Below are positions 19,472-29,464 of a stretch of DNA of 64,000 bases, piece after piece. Each line of letters opens with the position of its first letter. The stretch's first letter is position 1. The notes beneath the pieces are model-generated. The model was not told where the DNA came from. It saw only the letters and a program-made list of their open reading frames with translations, and ran no database searches. The position numbers and the translations under genes are program-made. Origin of the DNA: Ensifer sp. USDA 6670 (GTDB lineage: Bacteria; Pseudomonadota; Alphaproteobacteria; Rhizobiales; Rhizobiaceae); contig ATWE01000013.1 of NCBI GenBank assembly GCA_000421085.1, forward strand, positions 151,322 to 215,321, read 5' to 3'.

Positions 19472-20056
19472 ATGGACCGCCTTCACACGCGCAAACGGCA
19501 CCTGAGGGGAGCCTTCCACGGCCTGTTGCGGGACCGGCGCGGCGCCGGTGCCGTCGAATTCGCCATTGTCGCGCCGCTTCTGATCGCGGCCTATGTCGGT
19601 GCTTTCGAACTCTCGCTCGGCTTCACCGTCGCGCGCAAGGTCGGGCGGGCGTCGAGTGCGGTAAGCGATATCGTCACCCAGGAGCAGCAGGTGAACAAGG
19701 CCTTTCTGGACGGCATGCGAAACGTCGCAAGAAACATGCTCGTCCCCTATGACGGTTCCGACTACGACCTCAAGATCACCGGTATCCAGGTGAACGGCAC
19801 GACGGAAGGCAAGGTCGCCTGGTCCCGGGGCTGGTCGGACGCGAGCGAAGGTGCCACGGTTCCCTACGCAGTCAATTCCGTCGTGAGCGTTCCGGCCGAT
19901 CTTGACGCGGTGAATGCCTTCGTCGTGCGCACCGAACTCGTCGTCAACCACCAGCTTTCCCTGTTCGGCTCGGAAGCCGGCGGCACGATCCCGCTCTCCA
20001 GGACCTCCTACTTCCGCCAGCGCTTCGGCACGGCCATCAACTGCACGGATTGCTGA
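19472..20056 (+). CDS. TadE/TadF-like pseudopilin
   Basis: A 194-aa protein with prepilin-type N-terminus RRGAGAVEFAIVAPLLIAAYVGAFELSLGF starting near residue 22. The remaining 140 residues are predicted periplasmic and end in Cys-containing NCTDC. It forms an operon with the preceding TadE-like gene and probably acts as the second pseudopilin (TadF or TadG position). No separate large von Willebrand-type TadG is present in the window. Confidence 0.83.
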   Translation: MDRLHTRKRHLRGAFHGLLRDRRGAGAVEFAIVAPLLIAAYVGAFELSLGFTVARKVGRASSAVSDIVTQEQQVNKAFLDGMRNVARNMLVPYDGSDYDLKITGIQVNGTTEGKVAWSRGWSDASEGATVPYAVNSVVSVPADLDAVNAFVVRTELVVNHQLSLFGSEAGGTIPLSRTSYFRQRFGTAINCTDC

Positions 20057-20278
20057 CCGGTCTAGCGCGGGATGAGGAAAGCGCGCGCGGTTTTCCCGCC
20101 CGCATCCCATCCCCTGGCCGGCAGGCCAGAGGGGGTGCGCCTCGCACGACATGCATCAATTGCAATGGACAAGGCGGCGCGCTATTTCTGCCGGATTGTG
20201 CGGCGACGGCCGCGAAAGTCTTAATGGCACCGGCTCGCCGCTTATCGCGCTCGCGCTCGGGATCAGTCAGGGTGTTTC
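20057..20278. other. Intergenic region before deoB
   Basis: A 222-bp gap between the pseudopilin gene and deoB. No coding sequence is convincing. A GC-rich inverted repeat (CCCCTGGCCGGCAGGCCAGAGGGG) near 20113-20136 could be a transcript end for the pilin genes, but there is no U-tract. Confidence 0.4.
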
Positions 20279-21499
20279 ATGGCGCGTGCGTTCCTTTTCG
20301 TCCTCGATTCCTTCGGCATCGGCAATGCGCCGGATGCAGAGGCTTTCGGCGATCTCGGCGCCGATACGCTCGGACACATTGCGGAGTTCTGCGCAGCGGG
20401 AGCCGCCGACCGGGCTGGCCTTCGGGAAGGGCCGCTCCATCTGCCCAACATGTCGGCGCTCGGCCTCATGCATGCGGCGCGGCTCGCCACCGGGCGGCTG
20501 CCCGCCGGCATGGCGCTGCCGGAACGCGTCTACGGGATCTACGGCGCGGCAAGCGAAGTCTCTCGCGGCAAGGACACGCCGTCCGGACATTGGGAAATCG
20601 CCGGCACGCCGGTGACCTTCGACTGGGGGTATTTTCCGGCCGAAGGCGACGCCTTCCCTCCCGAACTCGTCGAGGCGATCTGTCGCGAGGGCGATGTGCC
20701 CGGCATTCTCGGCAATTGTCATGCCTCGGGTACCGACATCATCGCCCGCCACGGGGAAGAGCATATGCGGAGCGGCAAGCCGATCTGTTATACCTCGTCG
20801 GACTCCGTCTTCCAGATCGCCGCGCACGAACATAGCTTCGGTCTGGAGCGTCTGCTGAAACTCTGCGAGGCCGTCCGCCGGCTCGTCGACGATTACAATA
20901 TCGGCCGCGTGATCGCACGGCCCTTCGTCGGCAGCGATCCGGGCAGCTTCACACGCACCGGCAATCGTCGCGACTATTCGGTGCTGCCGCCGGAACCGAC
21001 CGTTCTCGATCGGCTGCAGGAGGCCGGGCGCACGGTGCACGCGATCGGCAAGATCGGCGACATCTTCGCGCATCAGGGTGTGACCAGACTCACCAAGGCC
21101 AATGGCAACATGGCCCTTTTCGACGCCAGTCTGGAAGCCATCGAAGAGGCCGAAGACGGGGCGCTCGTCTTCACCAATTTCGTCGACTTCGACATGCTTT
21201 ACGGCCATCGCCGCGACGTGCCCGGCTATGCCGCCGCGCTCGAAGCCTTCGACGCACGCCTGCCCGATCTCGACCGCCGGCTGAAACCCGGCGACATGGT
21301 GATCCTGACCGCCGACCATGGCTGCGATCCGACCTGGCGCGGCACCGATCACACGCGCGAGCGCGTGCCGGTCCTGATGTTCGGCCCGACGCTTCGCAGC
21401 CGCTCCTTCGGCATCGCCGGCAGCTTCGCCCATATCGGCGAAACCGTCGCAAGACATCTCGGCATTGCCGCCGGCCCACATGGGAGAAGCCTCATTTGA
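20279..21499 (+). CDS. deoB: Phosphopentomutase DeoB
   Basis: Interconverts (deoxy)ribose 1-phosphate and 5-phosphate in nucleoside breakdown, 406 aa, normal length. It belongs to the alkaline-phosphatase superfamily: the N-terminal metal site is in [12 protein letters not shown], the substrate-handling part in [10 protein letters not shown] (the Thr that is phosphorylated lies here), and the C-terminal metal residues in [18 protein letters not shown]. The stop overlaps the start of add. It takes the pentose phosphate made by the phosphorylases encoded on the opposite strand. Confidence 0.95.
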   Translation: MARAFLFVLDSFGIGNAPDAEAFGDLGADTLGHIAEFCAAGAADRAGLREGPLHLPNMSALGLMHAARLATGRLPAGMALPERVYGIYGAASEVSRGKDTPSGHWEIAGTPVTFDWGYFPAEGDAFPPELVEAICREGDVPGILGNCHASGTDIIARHGEEHMRSGKPICYTSSDSVFQIAAHEHSFGLERLLKLCEAVRRLVDDYNIGRVIARPFVGSDPGSFTRTGNRRDYSVLPPEPTVLDRLQEAGRTVHAIGKIGDIFAHQGVTRLTKANGNMALFDASLEAIEEAEDGALVFTNFVDFDMLYGHRRDVPGYAAALEAFDARLPDLDRRLKPGDMVILTADHGCDPTWRGTDHTRERVPVLMFGPTLRSRSFGIAGSFAHIGETVARHLGIAAGPHGRSLI

Positions 21500-22470
21500 C
21501 CGCTCATCTGAAGAAAGCCGAACTGCATTGCCATATCGAAGGCGCGACGCCGCCTGAACTGGCGCTGAGACAGGCCCGCAAATACGGCGTCGACACCAGC
21601 GCGGTCATCCGCGACAGGGCCTATGTCTGGGAGGATTTCACCAGCTTCGTAAGGTGCTACGACGCCGTCGCCTCGCTTTTTCGCACCGAGGGTGACTATG
21701 CGCTTCTCGCCGAGACCTATCTGACGGAGCTTGCCGAAGCGGGTACGATCTACAGCGAAATCATCGTCTCGCCCGACCACGGCGAAACGATCGGGCTCGG
21801 CGCCGATGCCTATATAGAGGGCCTCGCCGCCGGAATGGAGGCGGCGAAGGCGAAGACCGGCATCGAATCGCGCATGCTGATCACCGGCATCCGCCATTTC
21901 GGCCCCGACTCGGTTCTCAGGACCGCCGAATATGCAGCGATGCGCCGGCATCCGCTCGTGACCGGCTTCAATCTGGCCGGTGAGGAGCGCATGCACAGCG
22001 TCGCGGAATTCTCCCGCGCCTTCGACACCGTCCGCGATGCCGGCCTCGGCCTGACCATCCACGCCGGCGAGCTTTCCGGCGCCTTCAGCGTGCGCGACGC
22101 GCTGGACCATGTCCGCCCGGCCCGCATCAGCCACGGGGTCCGGGCGATCGAGGACGGCGATCTCGTGAAGCGCCTTGCCGACGAGGGCGTCGTGCTCGAA
22201 GTCTGTCCCGGCTCGAATGTTGCGCTTCAGGTGTTCCCGGACTTTGCCTCGCATCCGCTTCGGCGGCTTTACGAAGCGGGCGTCCGCGTGACGCTCAACT
22301 CGGACGATCCCCCCTTCTTCCACACGTCGCTCGCGCAGGAATACGAAATCGCCTTCCACGCGATGGACTTCACCGACAGCGAGATCGACCGGATGACGAA
22401 GACCGCGATTGAAGCCGCCTTCGTGGACGAGCCGACGAGAGAGAGGTTGCTGGCTGCGTTGCATGTCTAG
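21496..22470 (+). CDS. add: Adenosine deaminase
   Basis: Zn-dependent deamination of (deoxy)adenosine to (deoxy)inosine, 324 aa. Motifs: HxH in ELHCHIEGA (about residue 11), HAGE with the catalytic Glu in [19 protein letters not shown], and NSDDPPFF with the metal Asp pair. It starts with TTG or the equivalent at 21496, overlapping the deoB stop by four bases, so translation is coupled. The product inosine feeds the purine nucleoside phosphorylase at 24631. Confidence 0.93.
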   Translation: MTAHLKKAELHCHIEGATPPELALRQARKYGVDTSAVIRDRAYVWEDFTSFVRCYDAVASLFRTEGDYALLAETYLTELAEAGTIYSEIIVSPDHGETIGLGADAYIEGLAAGMEAAKAKTGIESRMLITGIRHFGPDSVLRTAEYAAMRRHPLVTGFNLAGEERMHSVAEFSRAFDTVRDAGLGLTIHAGELSGAFSVRDALDHVRPARISHGVRAIEDGDLVKRLADEGVVLEVCPGSNVALQVFPDFASHPLRRLYEAGVRVTLNSDDPPFFHTSLAQEYEIAFHAMDFTDSEIDRMTKTAIEAAFVDEPTRERLLAALHV

Positions 22471-22581
22471 TTGCGCGGATGAGGGGGGCGCAGCTGCACA
22501 AGTTCGACCAACGCCCTTGCAGCCTCCCCTCATTCCATGGAAAAGAGGATGGATAGCCAATTTTCGCGGAGAAGATGAGCC

Positions 22582-23211
22582 ATGGACGGCGTAACGGTGA
22601 TCGGTCATCCGCTGGTGCAGCACAAGCTGACAATCATGCGCAAGAAGGAAACGTCGACTGCGGGCTTCCGCCGGCTGCTCAAGGAAATCTCGACGCTGCT
22701 CTGCTACGAGGTCACGCGCGACCTGGAGCTGACGACCGAACGGATCGAGACGCCTCTCGTGGAAACCGACGCGCCGGTGCTCGAGGGCAAGAAGCTCGTC
22801 TTCGCTTCCATCCTGCGCGCCGGCAACGGCCTGCTCGAGGGCATGCTCGAACTGGTGCCCTCGGCGCGCGTTGCGCATATCGGCGTCTACCGGGACCACG
22901 AGACTCTGCGGGCGGTCGAATATTTCTTCAAGGCGCCGGACAATATCAACGAACGCCTCGTCATCGTCGTCGACCCGATGCTCGCCACCGGCAATTCCGC
23001 GATCGCGGCCATCGAGAAGCTCAAGGAGCGCGGTGCGCGGAACATCCGCTTCCTCTGCCTCCTTGCCGCTCCGGAGGGTATCCGCAACTTCCAGGGAGCC
23101 CATCCGGACGTGCCGATCTTCACGGCCTCGATCGACAGTCATCTCAACGAGAAGGGCTATATCGTGCCGGGACTCGGCGACGCCGGCGACCGCATGTATG
23201 GAACGAAGTAA
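22582..23211 (+). CDS. upp: Uracil phosphoribosyltransferase
   Basis: Makes UMP from uracil and PRPP, 209 aa, the standard length. The PRPP-binding motif [16 protein letters not shown] is at about residue 130, and the uracil-binding C-terminus has a [11 protein letters not shown] ending typical of Upp. It follows add after 111 bp and is the last gene of the plus-strand salvage group. A hairpin with four U residues follows. Confidence 0.95.
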   Translation: MDGVTVIGHPLVQHKLTIMRKKETSTAGFRRLLKEISTLLCYEVTRDLELTTERIETPLVETDAPVLEGKKLVFASILRAGNGLLEGMLELVPSARVAHIGVYRDHETLRAVEYFFKAPDNINERLVIVVDPMLATGNSAIAAIEKLKERGARNIRFLCLLAAPEGIRNFQGAHPDVPIFTASIDSHLNEKGYIVPGLGDAGDRMYGTK

Positions 23212-23279
23212 AGGGCTGCCGCTGTCGGGTCGAGGACGGCGCGCTGCAAGTCGTCAGCCAGTCTAAAAAGTTGCGGGAT

Positions 23280-23306
23280 GCGGGCGGAAGACCGCACCCG
23301 CTTTTC
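23280..23306 (+). terminator. Probable terminator after upp
   Basis: A GCGGG/CCCGC stem, with an inner CGG/CCG pair and a small bulge, spans about 23280-23301 and is followed by TTTT, in the gap between convergent upp and deoA. A longer arm pair (GCGGGATG at 23273 and CATCCCGC at 23309) could extend the structure into the end of deoA. Confidence 0.5.
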
Positions 23307-23307
23307 C

Positions 23308-24630
23308 TCATCCCGCTTTAAGCCTTGAAACGACCACCGGCCGTTGCGCCGGCTCCTCGTCTGAGATCGCATAGAGCGTTGCGACCCGCTTTGCGATGGC
23401 CTCGGCCCGGCTTTGGTCGGCGGCATGGACGAAGGCGATCGGCTCGCCCTTTTCGACTTTCGTCCCGAGCGGCCTCAGCCCGGTAAGTCCGACACGGTGA
23501 TCGATCCGGTCATCCGGGCGGATGCGCCCGCCGCCGAGCTCGATGACCGCCATTCCCAGTTCGCGCGTCTCGCAGGACGCGAGATAGCCATTCCGGCCCG
23601 CCGGCACGGCAAGGATCGCGGGTGCCTTAGCAAGATGAGCGCCCGGACGATCGACAAAATCGGCCGGCCCGCCGAGCCGATGCACCATGAGGCCGAAGCG
23701 CTCCATCGCGGCACCACTCGCGAGGACGCTGCGCGCCGTGGCCATGGCTTCGGCCTCGTGCGCCGCAAGACCTGCTGCAACGAGCATCTCCGCAGCCAGA
23801 GCCATCACCACCTGATCGAGGCGGGTTCCCGCTTTCTCGCCACGCAGGTAAGCCAGGCAGTTCTCGATTTCGAGCGCATTGCCGGCCGCGTCTGCCAGCG
23901 GCTCGTTCATGTCGGTGATCAGCGCAGAGGTGCGCACGCCCGCGCCATTGGCGACCTCGACAAGCGAACGCGCGAGAACTTCGGTTTCGGCAGGATCCGT
24001 CATGAAGGAGCCGTTGCCGAGCTTGACATCGAGCACCAGCGACCGGAGCCCGGCCGCGAGTTTCTTCGACAGGATCGATGCAGTGATCAGCGGCACCGAA
24101 TCGACCGTCGCCGTCACGTCGCGGATCGCATAGAGACGCTTGTCGGCCGGCGCCAGATCGGCGGTCTGGCCGATGATCGCGCAGCCGACCTCGTCAGTCA
24201 CGCGGCGGAACAGTTCCGGCGAAGGCTGGATGTCATAGCCGGGAATCGATTCGAGCTTGTCGAGCGTGCCGCCGGTGTGGCCGAGCCCACGGCCCGATAT
24301 CATCGGCACGGCCGCACCGCAGGCGGCGACGATCGGCGCCAGCATCAGCGAGACATTGTCGCCGACGCCGCCCGTCGAGTGCTTGTCGACGATGGGACGT
24401 TCGAGATCGGTCCAGTCGAGCGTTTCCCCGGAATCGCGCATCGCCTGTGTTAGCGCCACGCATTCGTCGCGATTCATTCCGGAGAACCAGACCGCCATGG
24501 CGAAGGCGGCCGCCTGCCCTTCCGTGACCGAGCCATCGGTCACGCCCGCGATGAAACCGGCGATATCCGCCGGATCGAGCCGATCGCCGTCCCTTTTCCT
24601 TCGTATGATTTCCTGCGGAAGCATGGCCAT
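23308..24630 (-). CDS. deoA: Thymidine phosphorylase DeoA
   Basis: Phosphorolysis of thymidine or deoxyuridine to the base and deoxyribose 1-phosphate, 440 aa. The family signature is visible around residue 85 as DKHSTGGVGDNVSLM, with the conserved SGRGLGHTGGTLDKL downstream and a C-terminal domain with KVEKGEPIAFVHA. It directly abuts the phosphorylase gene upstream (stop and start adjacent), so it is the last gene of the six-gene importer-salvage operon. Confidence 0.95.
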   Translation of the reverse strand: MAMLPQEIIRRKRDGDRLDPADIAGFIAGVTDGSVTEGQAAAFAMAVWFSGMNRDECVALTQAMRDSGETLDWTDLERPIVDKHSTGGVGDNVSLMLAPIVAACGAAVPMISGRGLGHTGGTLDKLESIPGYDIQPSPELFRRVTDEVGCAIIGQTADLAPADKRLYAIRDVTATVDSVPLITASILSKKLAAGLRSLVLDVKLGNGSFMTDPAETEVLARSLVEVANGAGVRTSALITDMNEPLADAAGNALEIENCLAYLRGEKAGTRLDQVVMALAAEMLVAAGLAAHEAEAMATARSVLASGAAMERFGLMVHRLGGPADFVDRPGAHLAKAPAILAVPAGRNGYLASCETRELGMAVIELGGGRIRPDDRIDHRVGLTGLRPLGTKVEKGEPIAFVHAADQSRAEAIAKRVATLYAISDEEPAQRPVVVSRLKAG

Positions 24631-25428
24631 TCAGCCTTCGCTCGCGATCATCTCTTTCAGGATTGCCGCCAGCCGTGTGCCGCCGAGCGGCGCCATCTGC
24701 TTGGTTTCTTCATGGCTGAGTTCCGCCCCGGTCATGCCCGCGGCAAAATTGGTGACGACGGAGGCGGCGGCGACCTTGAGTCCGAAGAATCGGGCGAGAA
24801 TGACCTCCGGCACCGTGGACATGCCGACCGCATCGGCACCGAGGATACGGGCCATGCGGATTTCGGCCGGCGTCTCGAAGCTCGGCCCGGAGAACCACAT
24901 ATAGATGCCGCGCGCGAGCGGGATGCCGAGGCGTTCGGCGGCCTCCTCCATCCCTATGGCGAGCGCCGCGTCATAGGCATTCGTCATTCCGACGAAGCGC
25001 TCATCGCTTTCGGCGCCGATCAGCGGATTGGCGCCGGCAAAGGCGATATGATCGGCAATGCGCATGACCGAGCCCGGCGGCATGTCTTCGCGCAGCGACC
25101 CGGCGGAATTGGTGAGGATCAGGTTCTCGATCCCGAGCCGCTTCAGCGTCTCGATCGGGACGCCCATGGCATTGGCGTCGCCGCGTTCATAATAATGGGC
25201 ACGGCCGGAAAGCACGGCGACGGGCGTGTTGCCGATCCTGCCCGCCACGAACTCGCCGGCATGGCCGGAAACGCTGCTCACCGGAAATCCCGGTATCTCC
25301 GCATAGGGGATGCGCAGCGGCTCCGCCACCGCGTCGACGAGCGAACCGAGGCCGGAACCGAGCACGATTCCGTAGCGGGGCGCAAGCGCTCCGAGCCTGT
25401 CCTCGAGGAAGTCCGCCGCCGCCGTCAT
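24631..25428 (-). CDS. Purine nucleoside phosphorylase (trimeric, class I type)
   Basis: Splits inosine or guanosine with phosphate, 265 aa. The sequence follows the trimeric PNP/MTAP family rather than hexameric E. coli DeoD: the phosphate-binding GIVLGSGLGSL near residue 20, SGRAHYYE, ILTNSAGSL, the base-binding region with MSTVPEV near residue 210 and TNFAAGM. The ATG overlaps the cdd stop as ATGA; the longer open frame is a cdd shadow. It sits with importer, cdd and deoA in one operon. Confidence 0.92.
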   Translation of the reverse strand: MTAAADFLEDRLGALAPRYGIVLGSGLGSLVDAVAEPLRIPYAEIPGFPVSSVSGHAGEFVAGRIGNTPVAVLSGRAHYYERGDANAMGVPIETLKRLGIENLILTNSAGSLREDMPPGSVMRIADHIAFAGANPLIGAESDERFVGMTNAYDAALAIGMEEAAERLGIPLARGIYMWFSGPSFETPAEIRMARILGADAVGMSTVPEVILARFFGLKVAAASVVTNFAAGMTGAELSHEETKQMAPLGGTRLAAILKEMIASEG

Positions 25429-25820
25429 CCGAGAATCGCCGTCTCGAAGCTGTGCGGCAGCAGGTCGGAGAGTGCCAGCGTCTTCCTGATCCCCGTTTCG
25501 TCGCAAAGATAGATGCGGGTGCTCGCGCCGGAAAATTCCGCCAGCCGCTGGCGGCAGCCGCCGCAGGGCGGGCAGAGCGCGAGTTTCTCGGCCACCACCG
25601 CAACTTCCGTGATCTTGCGCTGGCCGGCCATCACCATGTGGCTGATCGCCGTGGTCTCGGCACACCAGCCCTCCGGAAAGGACAGGTTTTCGATGTTTGC
25701 GCCCGTATAGATCCTGCCGTCCTCGGCGCGAATGGCGGCGCCTACCGGAAACTTGGAATAGGGCGCATGCGCCTTTGCCATGGCTTCACGCGCCGCGACA
25801 AAGAGTTCGTCCTTCGACAT
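25425..25820 (-). CDS. cdd: Cytidine deaminase
   Basis: Zn-dependent deamination of cytidine and deoxycytidine, 131 aa, the short tetrameric type. The zinc and catalytic residues are in WCAETTAISH (about residue 53: Cys and Glu) and CPPCGGCRQ (about residue 85). The N-terminus APYSKFPVGAAI is typical. It starts a few bases after the permease stop and overlaps the PNP start. Confidence 0.95.
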   Translation of the reverse strand: MSKDELFVAAREAMAKAHAPYSKFPVGAAIRAEDGRIYTGANIENLSFPEGWCAETTAISHMVMAGQRKITEVAVVAEKLALCPPCGGCRQRLAEFSGASTRIYLCDETGIRKTLALSDLLPHSFETAILG

Positions 25821-25822
25821 GA

Positions 25823-26794
25823 TTAGCGCTCCTTCACATAGGGTACGCCGCCCGCCTTCGGCGGAATGGCCTTGCCGATGAAGCCGGCAAGCAGGATGAC
25901 GGTGAGGATATAGGGCAGCGCCTGCATGAGCTGCACCGGAACCTGGCCGATAAGCGGCAAGGGCGTGCCCTGCAGGCGGATGGCGAGCGCATCGAGGAAG
26001 CCGAAGAGCAGGCAGGCGAACATGATATTGAGCGGCCGCCATTTCGCGAAGATGAGCGCCGCAAGCGCGATATAGCCCTTGCCAGCCGTCATGCCCTTGA
26101 CGAAGCCCGCGGTCATCGCCAGCGACAGATAGGCACCCGCAAAGCCGCAGAGAATGCCGCAGCAGATGACAGCCCGGTATCTGAGCCAGATCACCGATAT
26201 ACCGGCGGTATCGACCGCGCCCGGATTCTCGCCGACGGCGCGCAGCCTCAGGCCGAACCGGGTGCGATAGAGAATCCACCAGCTGATCGGCACCATGGCG
26301 AAGGCGAGATAGGTGAGCAGGAAGTGGCCGGACAGGAGGTCCGCATAGACCGGCCCGAGGACGGGAATTTCGCGGATCATGTCCGCGTCGGGGAAGTTGA
26401 TCGTCTGGAACCGCGCGCCTTCGGCGAGCGCCGGCGTGCGGCCGCCCTGGCGGAACCAGGCCTCGCCCAGGATCACGGTGGAACCGGCGACGATGAAGTT
26501 GATCGCCACGCCCGAGACGATCTGGTTGCCGCGCTGGGTGATCGAAGCATAACCGTGGACGAGCGACAGGGCCACGGAAACGAGGATCGCCGCAACGAGC
26601 CCCACCCAGACGGACTGCGTGACGGCTGCCGCCGCACCGGCGGCAAAGGCGGCGCCGAGCATCTTGCCTTCCAGACCGATGTCGAAGACGCCGGCGCGTT
26701 CGGTGAACAGGCCGGCAAGGGCTGCGAAAACCAGCGGCACGGAGACGCGGATCGTCGATTCCAGGAGCACGACGAGAACGTGGAGGAAATCCAT
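25823..26794 (-). CDS. Nucleoside ABC transporter permease (NupQ/YufQ type)
   Basis: Inner-membrane permease, 323 aa, BPD_transp_2 family as used by BmpA-type nucleoside importers. The family-typical N-terminal part is FTERAGVFDIGLEGKMLGAAF, followed by multiple hydrophobic segments and GYIALAALIFAKWRPLN near residue 235. The start at 26794 is 4 bp after the stop of the other permease gene. Its linkage to cdd, PNP and deoA argues for nucleoside import. Confidence 0.9.
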   Translation of the reverse strand: MDFLHVLVVLLESTIRVSVPLVFAALAGLFTERAGVFDIGLEGKMLGAAFAAGAAAAVTQSVWVGLVAAILVSVALSLVHGYASITQRGNQIVSGVAINFIVAGSTVILGEAWFRQGGRTPALAEGARFQTINFPDADMIREIPVLGPVYADLLSGHFLLTYLAFAMVPISWWILYRTRFGLRLRAVGENPGAVDTAGISVIWLRYRAVICCGILCGFAGAYLSLAMTAGFVKGMTAGKGYIALAALIFAKWRPLNIMFACLLFGFLDALAIRLQGTPLPLIGQVPVQLMQALPYILTVILLAGFIGKAIPPKAGGVPYVKER

Positions 26795-26798
26795 GGCT

Positions 26799-27932
26799 TC
26801 AGGCTCCCTTGGTCTGCACGACGGCGGCCGCGCGCTGGCCCCGCGCCGCGAAGGCGCGCGTGATCGCCGGGCGGAACATGTTCTCGAGCGCCCCGGCAAA
26901 GAGGATCACGAGACCCTGGATGATGACGATCATGTCCCGGGAGATCGAAGGCATCTCGAAGGCGATCTCGGCGCCGCCCTGATAGAGCACGCCGAAAAGG
27001 ATCGCCGCGGGAATGATGCCGCCCGGATGCGAGCGCCCCATCAACGCGACCGCGATGCCGACGAAGCCGGCGCCTTGCACGAAGTCGAGCTGCATGCGGA
27101 ACTGTTCTCCCATGATCGGGTTCAGCGCCATCATGCCGGCAAGGCCGCCCGATATCATCATGGCGATGACGGTGATGCGGCTTTCGCTGATACCGGCATA
27201 GCGCGCGGCAGACGGGCTATGGCCCATGGTGCGCATCTCGTAGCCGAGCCTGGTGCGCCAGATCAGCAGCCAGACCGCGAAGGCGGCCGCCAGCGCCAGG
27301 AGAAAGGAGATATTGAACGGCGCCGTGCCGATATTGAGGCCGAAGATCGACAACAGCCAGTCGAGCTTCGGCAATTGCCCGCCTTCGGCGAAGGTGCGCG
27401 TCTGCGGCGCCATCGAGCCGAGCGGCTTCAGCACGCGTGTCAGCAGATAGACCATCAGGCTGGAAGCGATGAAATTGAACATGATGGTGGTGATGACGAT
27501 ATGGCTGCCGCGTTTGGCCTGCAGCCAGCCGGGCAGGAACGCCCAGAGCGCGCCGAAGAAGGCGGAGCCGACGATGGCGAGCGGGAAGACCACGTACCAG
27601 GGCATCGTCTGGTCGAGCCAGAGGCAGGCGAGCGCCACGCCGATGCCGCCGACATAGGCCTGGCCCTCGCCGCCGATGTTGAAAAGACCGGCATGAAAGG
27701 CGACCGCCACTGCGAGCCCGGTGAAGATGAAGGTCGTGGCGTAGTAGAGCGTGAAACCGATATATTCGCCGCGGCCGAAGGCACCGTTGATGAGATGATA
27801 GGCGGCTTCGAGCGGGTTTTCGCCGACGAGGAGAACGACGAGGCCGGCGACGAGGAAGGCGACGGCAAGGTTGATCAGCGGGATGAGACCATATTCCACC
27901 CATCCCGGGAGTTTCGCATAGGGCGTACTCAT
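26799..27932 (-). CDS. Nucleoside ABC transporter permease (NupP/YufP type)
   Basis: Partner permease, 377 aa, BPD_transp_2 family. Family-typical stretches are FHAGLFNIGGEGQAYVGG (about residue 80) and LGYEMRTMGHSPSAARYAGI (about residue 235), with QGAGFVGIAVALMGRSHPGG near residue 285. The ATG overlaps the stop of the ATPase gene by four bases (ATGA). Together with the second permease and the duplicated ATPase it makes a complete membrane part of the importer. Confidence 0.9.
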   Translation of the reverse strand: MSTPYAKLPGWVEYGLIPLINLAVAFLVAGLVVLLVGENPLEAAYHLINGAFGRGEYIGFTLYYATTFIFTGLAVAVAFHAGLFNIGGEGQAYVGGIGVALACLWLDQTMPWYVVFPLAIVGSAFFGALWAFLPGWLQAKRGSHIVITTIMFNFIASSLMVYLLTRVLKPLGSMAPQTRTFAEGGQLPKLDWLLSIFGLNIGTAPFNISFLLALAAAFAVWLLIWRTRLGYEMRTMGHSPSAARYAGISESRITVIAMMISGGLAGMMALNPIMGEQFRMQLDFVQGAGFVGIAVALMGRSHPGGIIPAAILFGVLYQGGAEIAFEMPSISRDMIVIIQGLVILFAGALENMFRPAITRAFAARGQRAAAVVQTKGA

Positions 27933-29464
27933 TCTGCGGCCTCCTTGCGGCCTTCGACGCCGGCCATCAGCAGGCCGAGCTCGCCTTCGGTCGCCTCGGG
28001 GCTGCGTTCGCCGACGACGCGCCCGGCAAACATCACGAGGATGCGGTCGGAAAGGGAACGTATCTCGTCGAGTTCGACCGAGACCAGCAGAACGGCCTTG
28101 CCCTGGTCGCGCATCTCGATGATCCGCTTGTGGATGAATTCGATCGCGCCGACATCGACGCCGCGGGTCGGCTGGCCGATGATGAGGACGTCCGGATCCC
28201 GCTCCATCTCGCGCGCAAGCACGACCTTCTGCTGGTTGCCGCCAGAGAAGTTGGCCGTCCTCAGCCGCGCATTCGGCGGACGAATATCATATTTGGCAAT
28301 CTTCTCCTCGGCATCCTTGCGGATCGCATCGATGTTCAGGAACATGCCGTTGGCGAAGCGCCGGTCATGGTGGTAGCCGAGGATCGCGTTTTCGCACTCC
28401 TCGAATTTGAGCACGAGCCCGACGTGATGCCGGTCTTCCGGCACATGCGCCAGTCCGCGATCCCGAAGTTCGGCCGGGTCCGCGTTGCCCGTCACGTCCA
28501 CCGGCTTGCCGTTGAGGAGAACTGTCCCGGAAGCGGCCCTGCGGATGCCGGCGATCGCTTCGAGCAGTTCCGACTGGCCATTGCCGGCCACGCCGGCGAT
28601 GCCGACGATCTCGCCTGCACGAACCTCGAAGGAGACGGTATCGACCATGGTCACGCCGCGGCTGTCCTTGACCGTCAGCCCCTGGACGGCGAGCTTCACG
28701 TCACCGGGATTGCTCTCGCCCTTCTCGACACGAAGCAGGACGCGCCGGCCGACCATCAGCTCGGCCAGTTCCTCGACCGAGGTTTCACGCGTCGTGCGCG
28801 TCGCGACCATCTCGCCGCGGCGCATGACCGAGACCTCGTCGGTGATCGCCATGATCTCGCGCAGCTTATGGGTGATGAGGATGATCGTCTTTCCCTGCGC
28901 CTTGAGCTGGCCGAGGATGCGGAATAGGTGATCGGCCTCGGCCGGCGTCAGGACGCCGGTCGGCTCGTCGAGGATCAGGATATCGGCCCGGCGATAGAGC
29001 GCCTTCAGGATCTCCACGCGCTGCTGCAGGCCGACCGGCAGCTCCTCGATCAGGGCGTCCGGATTGACCTCAAGGGCATATTCCTTTTCGAGCCGTTTCA
29101 GCTCCTGCCGCGCCTTGGCGATGCCCTTGTTGAGGATCTGGCTGTCTTCGGCGCCCAACATGACGTTTTCGAGCACGGTGAAATTCTCGACCAGCATGAA
29201 GTGCTGGTGGACCATGCCGATCCCGACGGAGATCGCCGCATTCGGATCGCGAATGGAAACAGGCTTGCCGTCGACCAGGATCTCACCGTTGTCGGCCTGG
29301 TAGAAGCCATAGAGGATCGACATCAGCGTCGACTTGCCGGCACCGTTTTCACCGATAATGCCGTGGATCGTGCCCTTGCGAACCCTGAGATTGATGTTCC
29401 TGTTGGCGTGGACCAGCCCGAAGCTCTTGTCTATTCCACGCAATTCGATGGCAATATTGTTCAT
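27929..29464 (-). CDS. Nucleoside ABC transporter, duplicated ATPase (NupO/YufO type)
   Basis: Cytoplasmic ATPase with two ABC domains, 511 aa, like sugar and nucleoside importers of the RbsA/NupO type. Domain 1 has Walker A GENGAGKST (about residue 38), and Walker B ILILDEPTGVLTPAEADHLF. Domain 2 has the degenerate Walker A GVAGNGQSE usual for this family, the signature FSGGNQQKVV and the D-loop region GQPTRGVDVGAIEFIH. It is the first gene of the operon. No gene for the BMP-type binding lipoprotein is present upstream, so that component must be encoded elsewhere. Confidence 0.92.
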   Translation of the reverse strand: MNNIAIELRGIDKSFGLVHANRNINLRVRKGTIHGIIGENGAGKSTLMSILYGFYQADNGEILVDGKPVSIRDPNAAISVGIGMVHQHFMLVENFTVLENVMLGAEDSQILNKGIAKARQELKRLEKEYALEVNPDALIEELPVGLQQRVEILKALYRRADILILDEPTGVLTPAEADHLFRILGQLKAQGKTIILITHKLREIMAITDEVSVMRRGEMVATRTTRETSVEELAELMVGRRVLLRVEKGESNPGDVKLAVQGLTVKDSRGVTMVDTVSFEVRAGEIVGIAGVAGNGQSELLEAIAGIRRAASGTVLLNGKPVDVTGNADPAELRDRGLAHVPEDRHHVGLVLKFEECENAILGYHHDRRFANGMFLNIDAIRKDAEEKIAKYDIRPPNARLRTANFSGGNQQKVVLAREMERDPDVLIIGQPTRGVDVGAIEFIHKRIIEMRDQGKAVLLVSVELDEIRSLSDRILVMFAGRVVGERSPEATEGELGLLMAGVEGRKEAAE

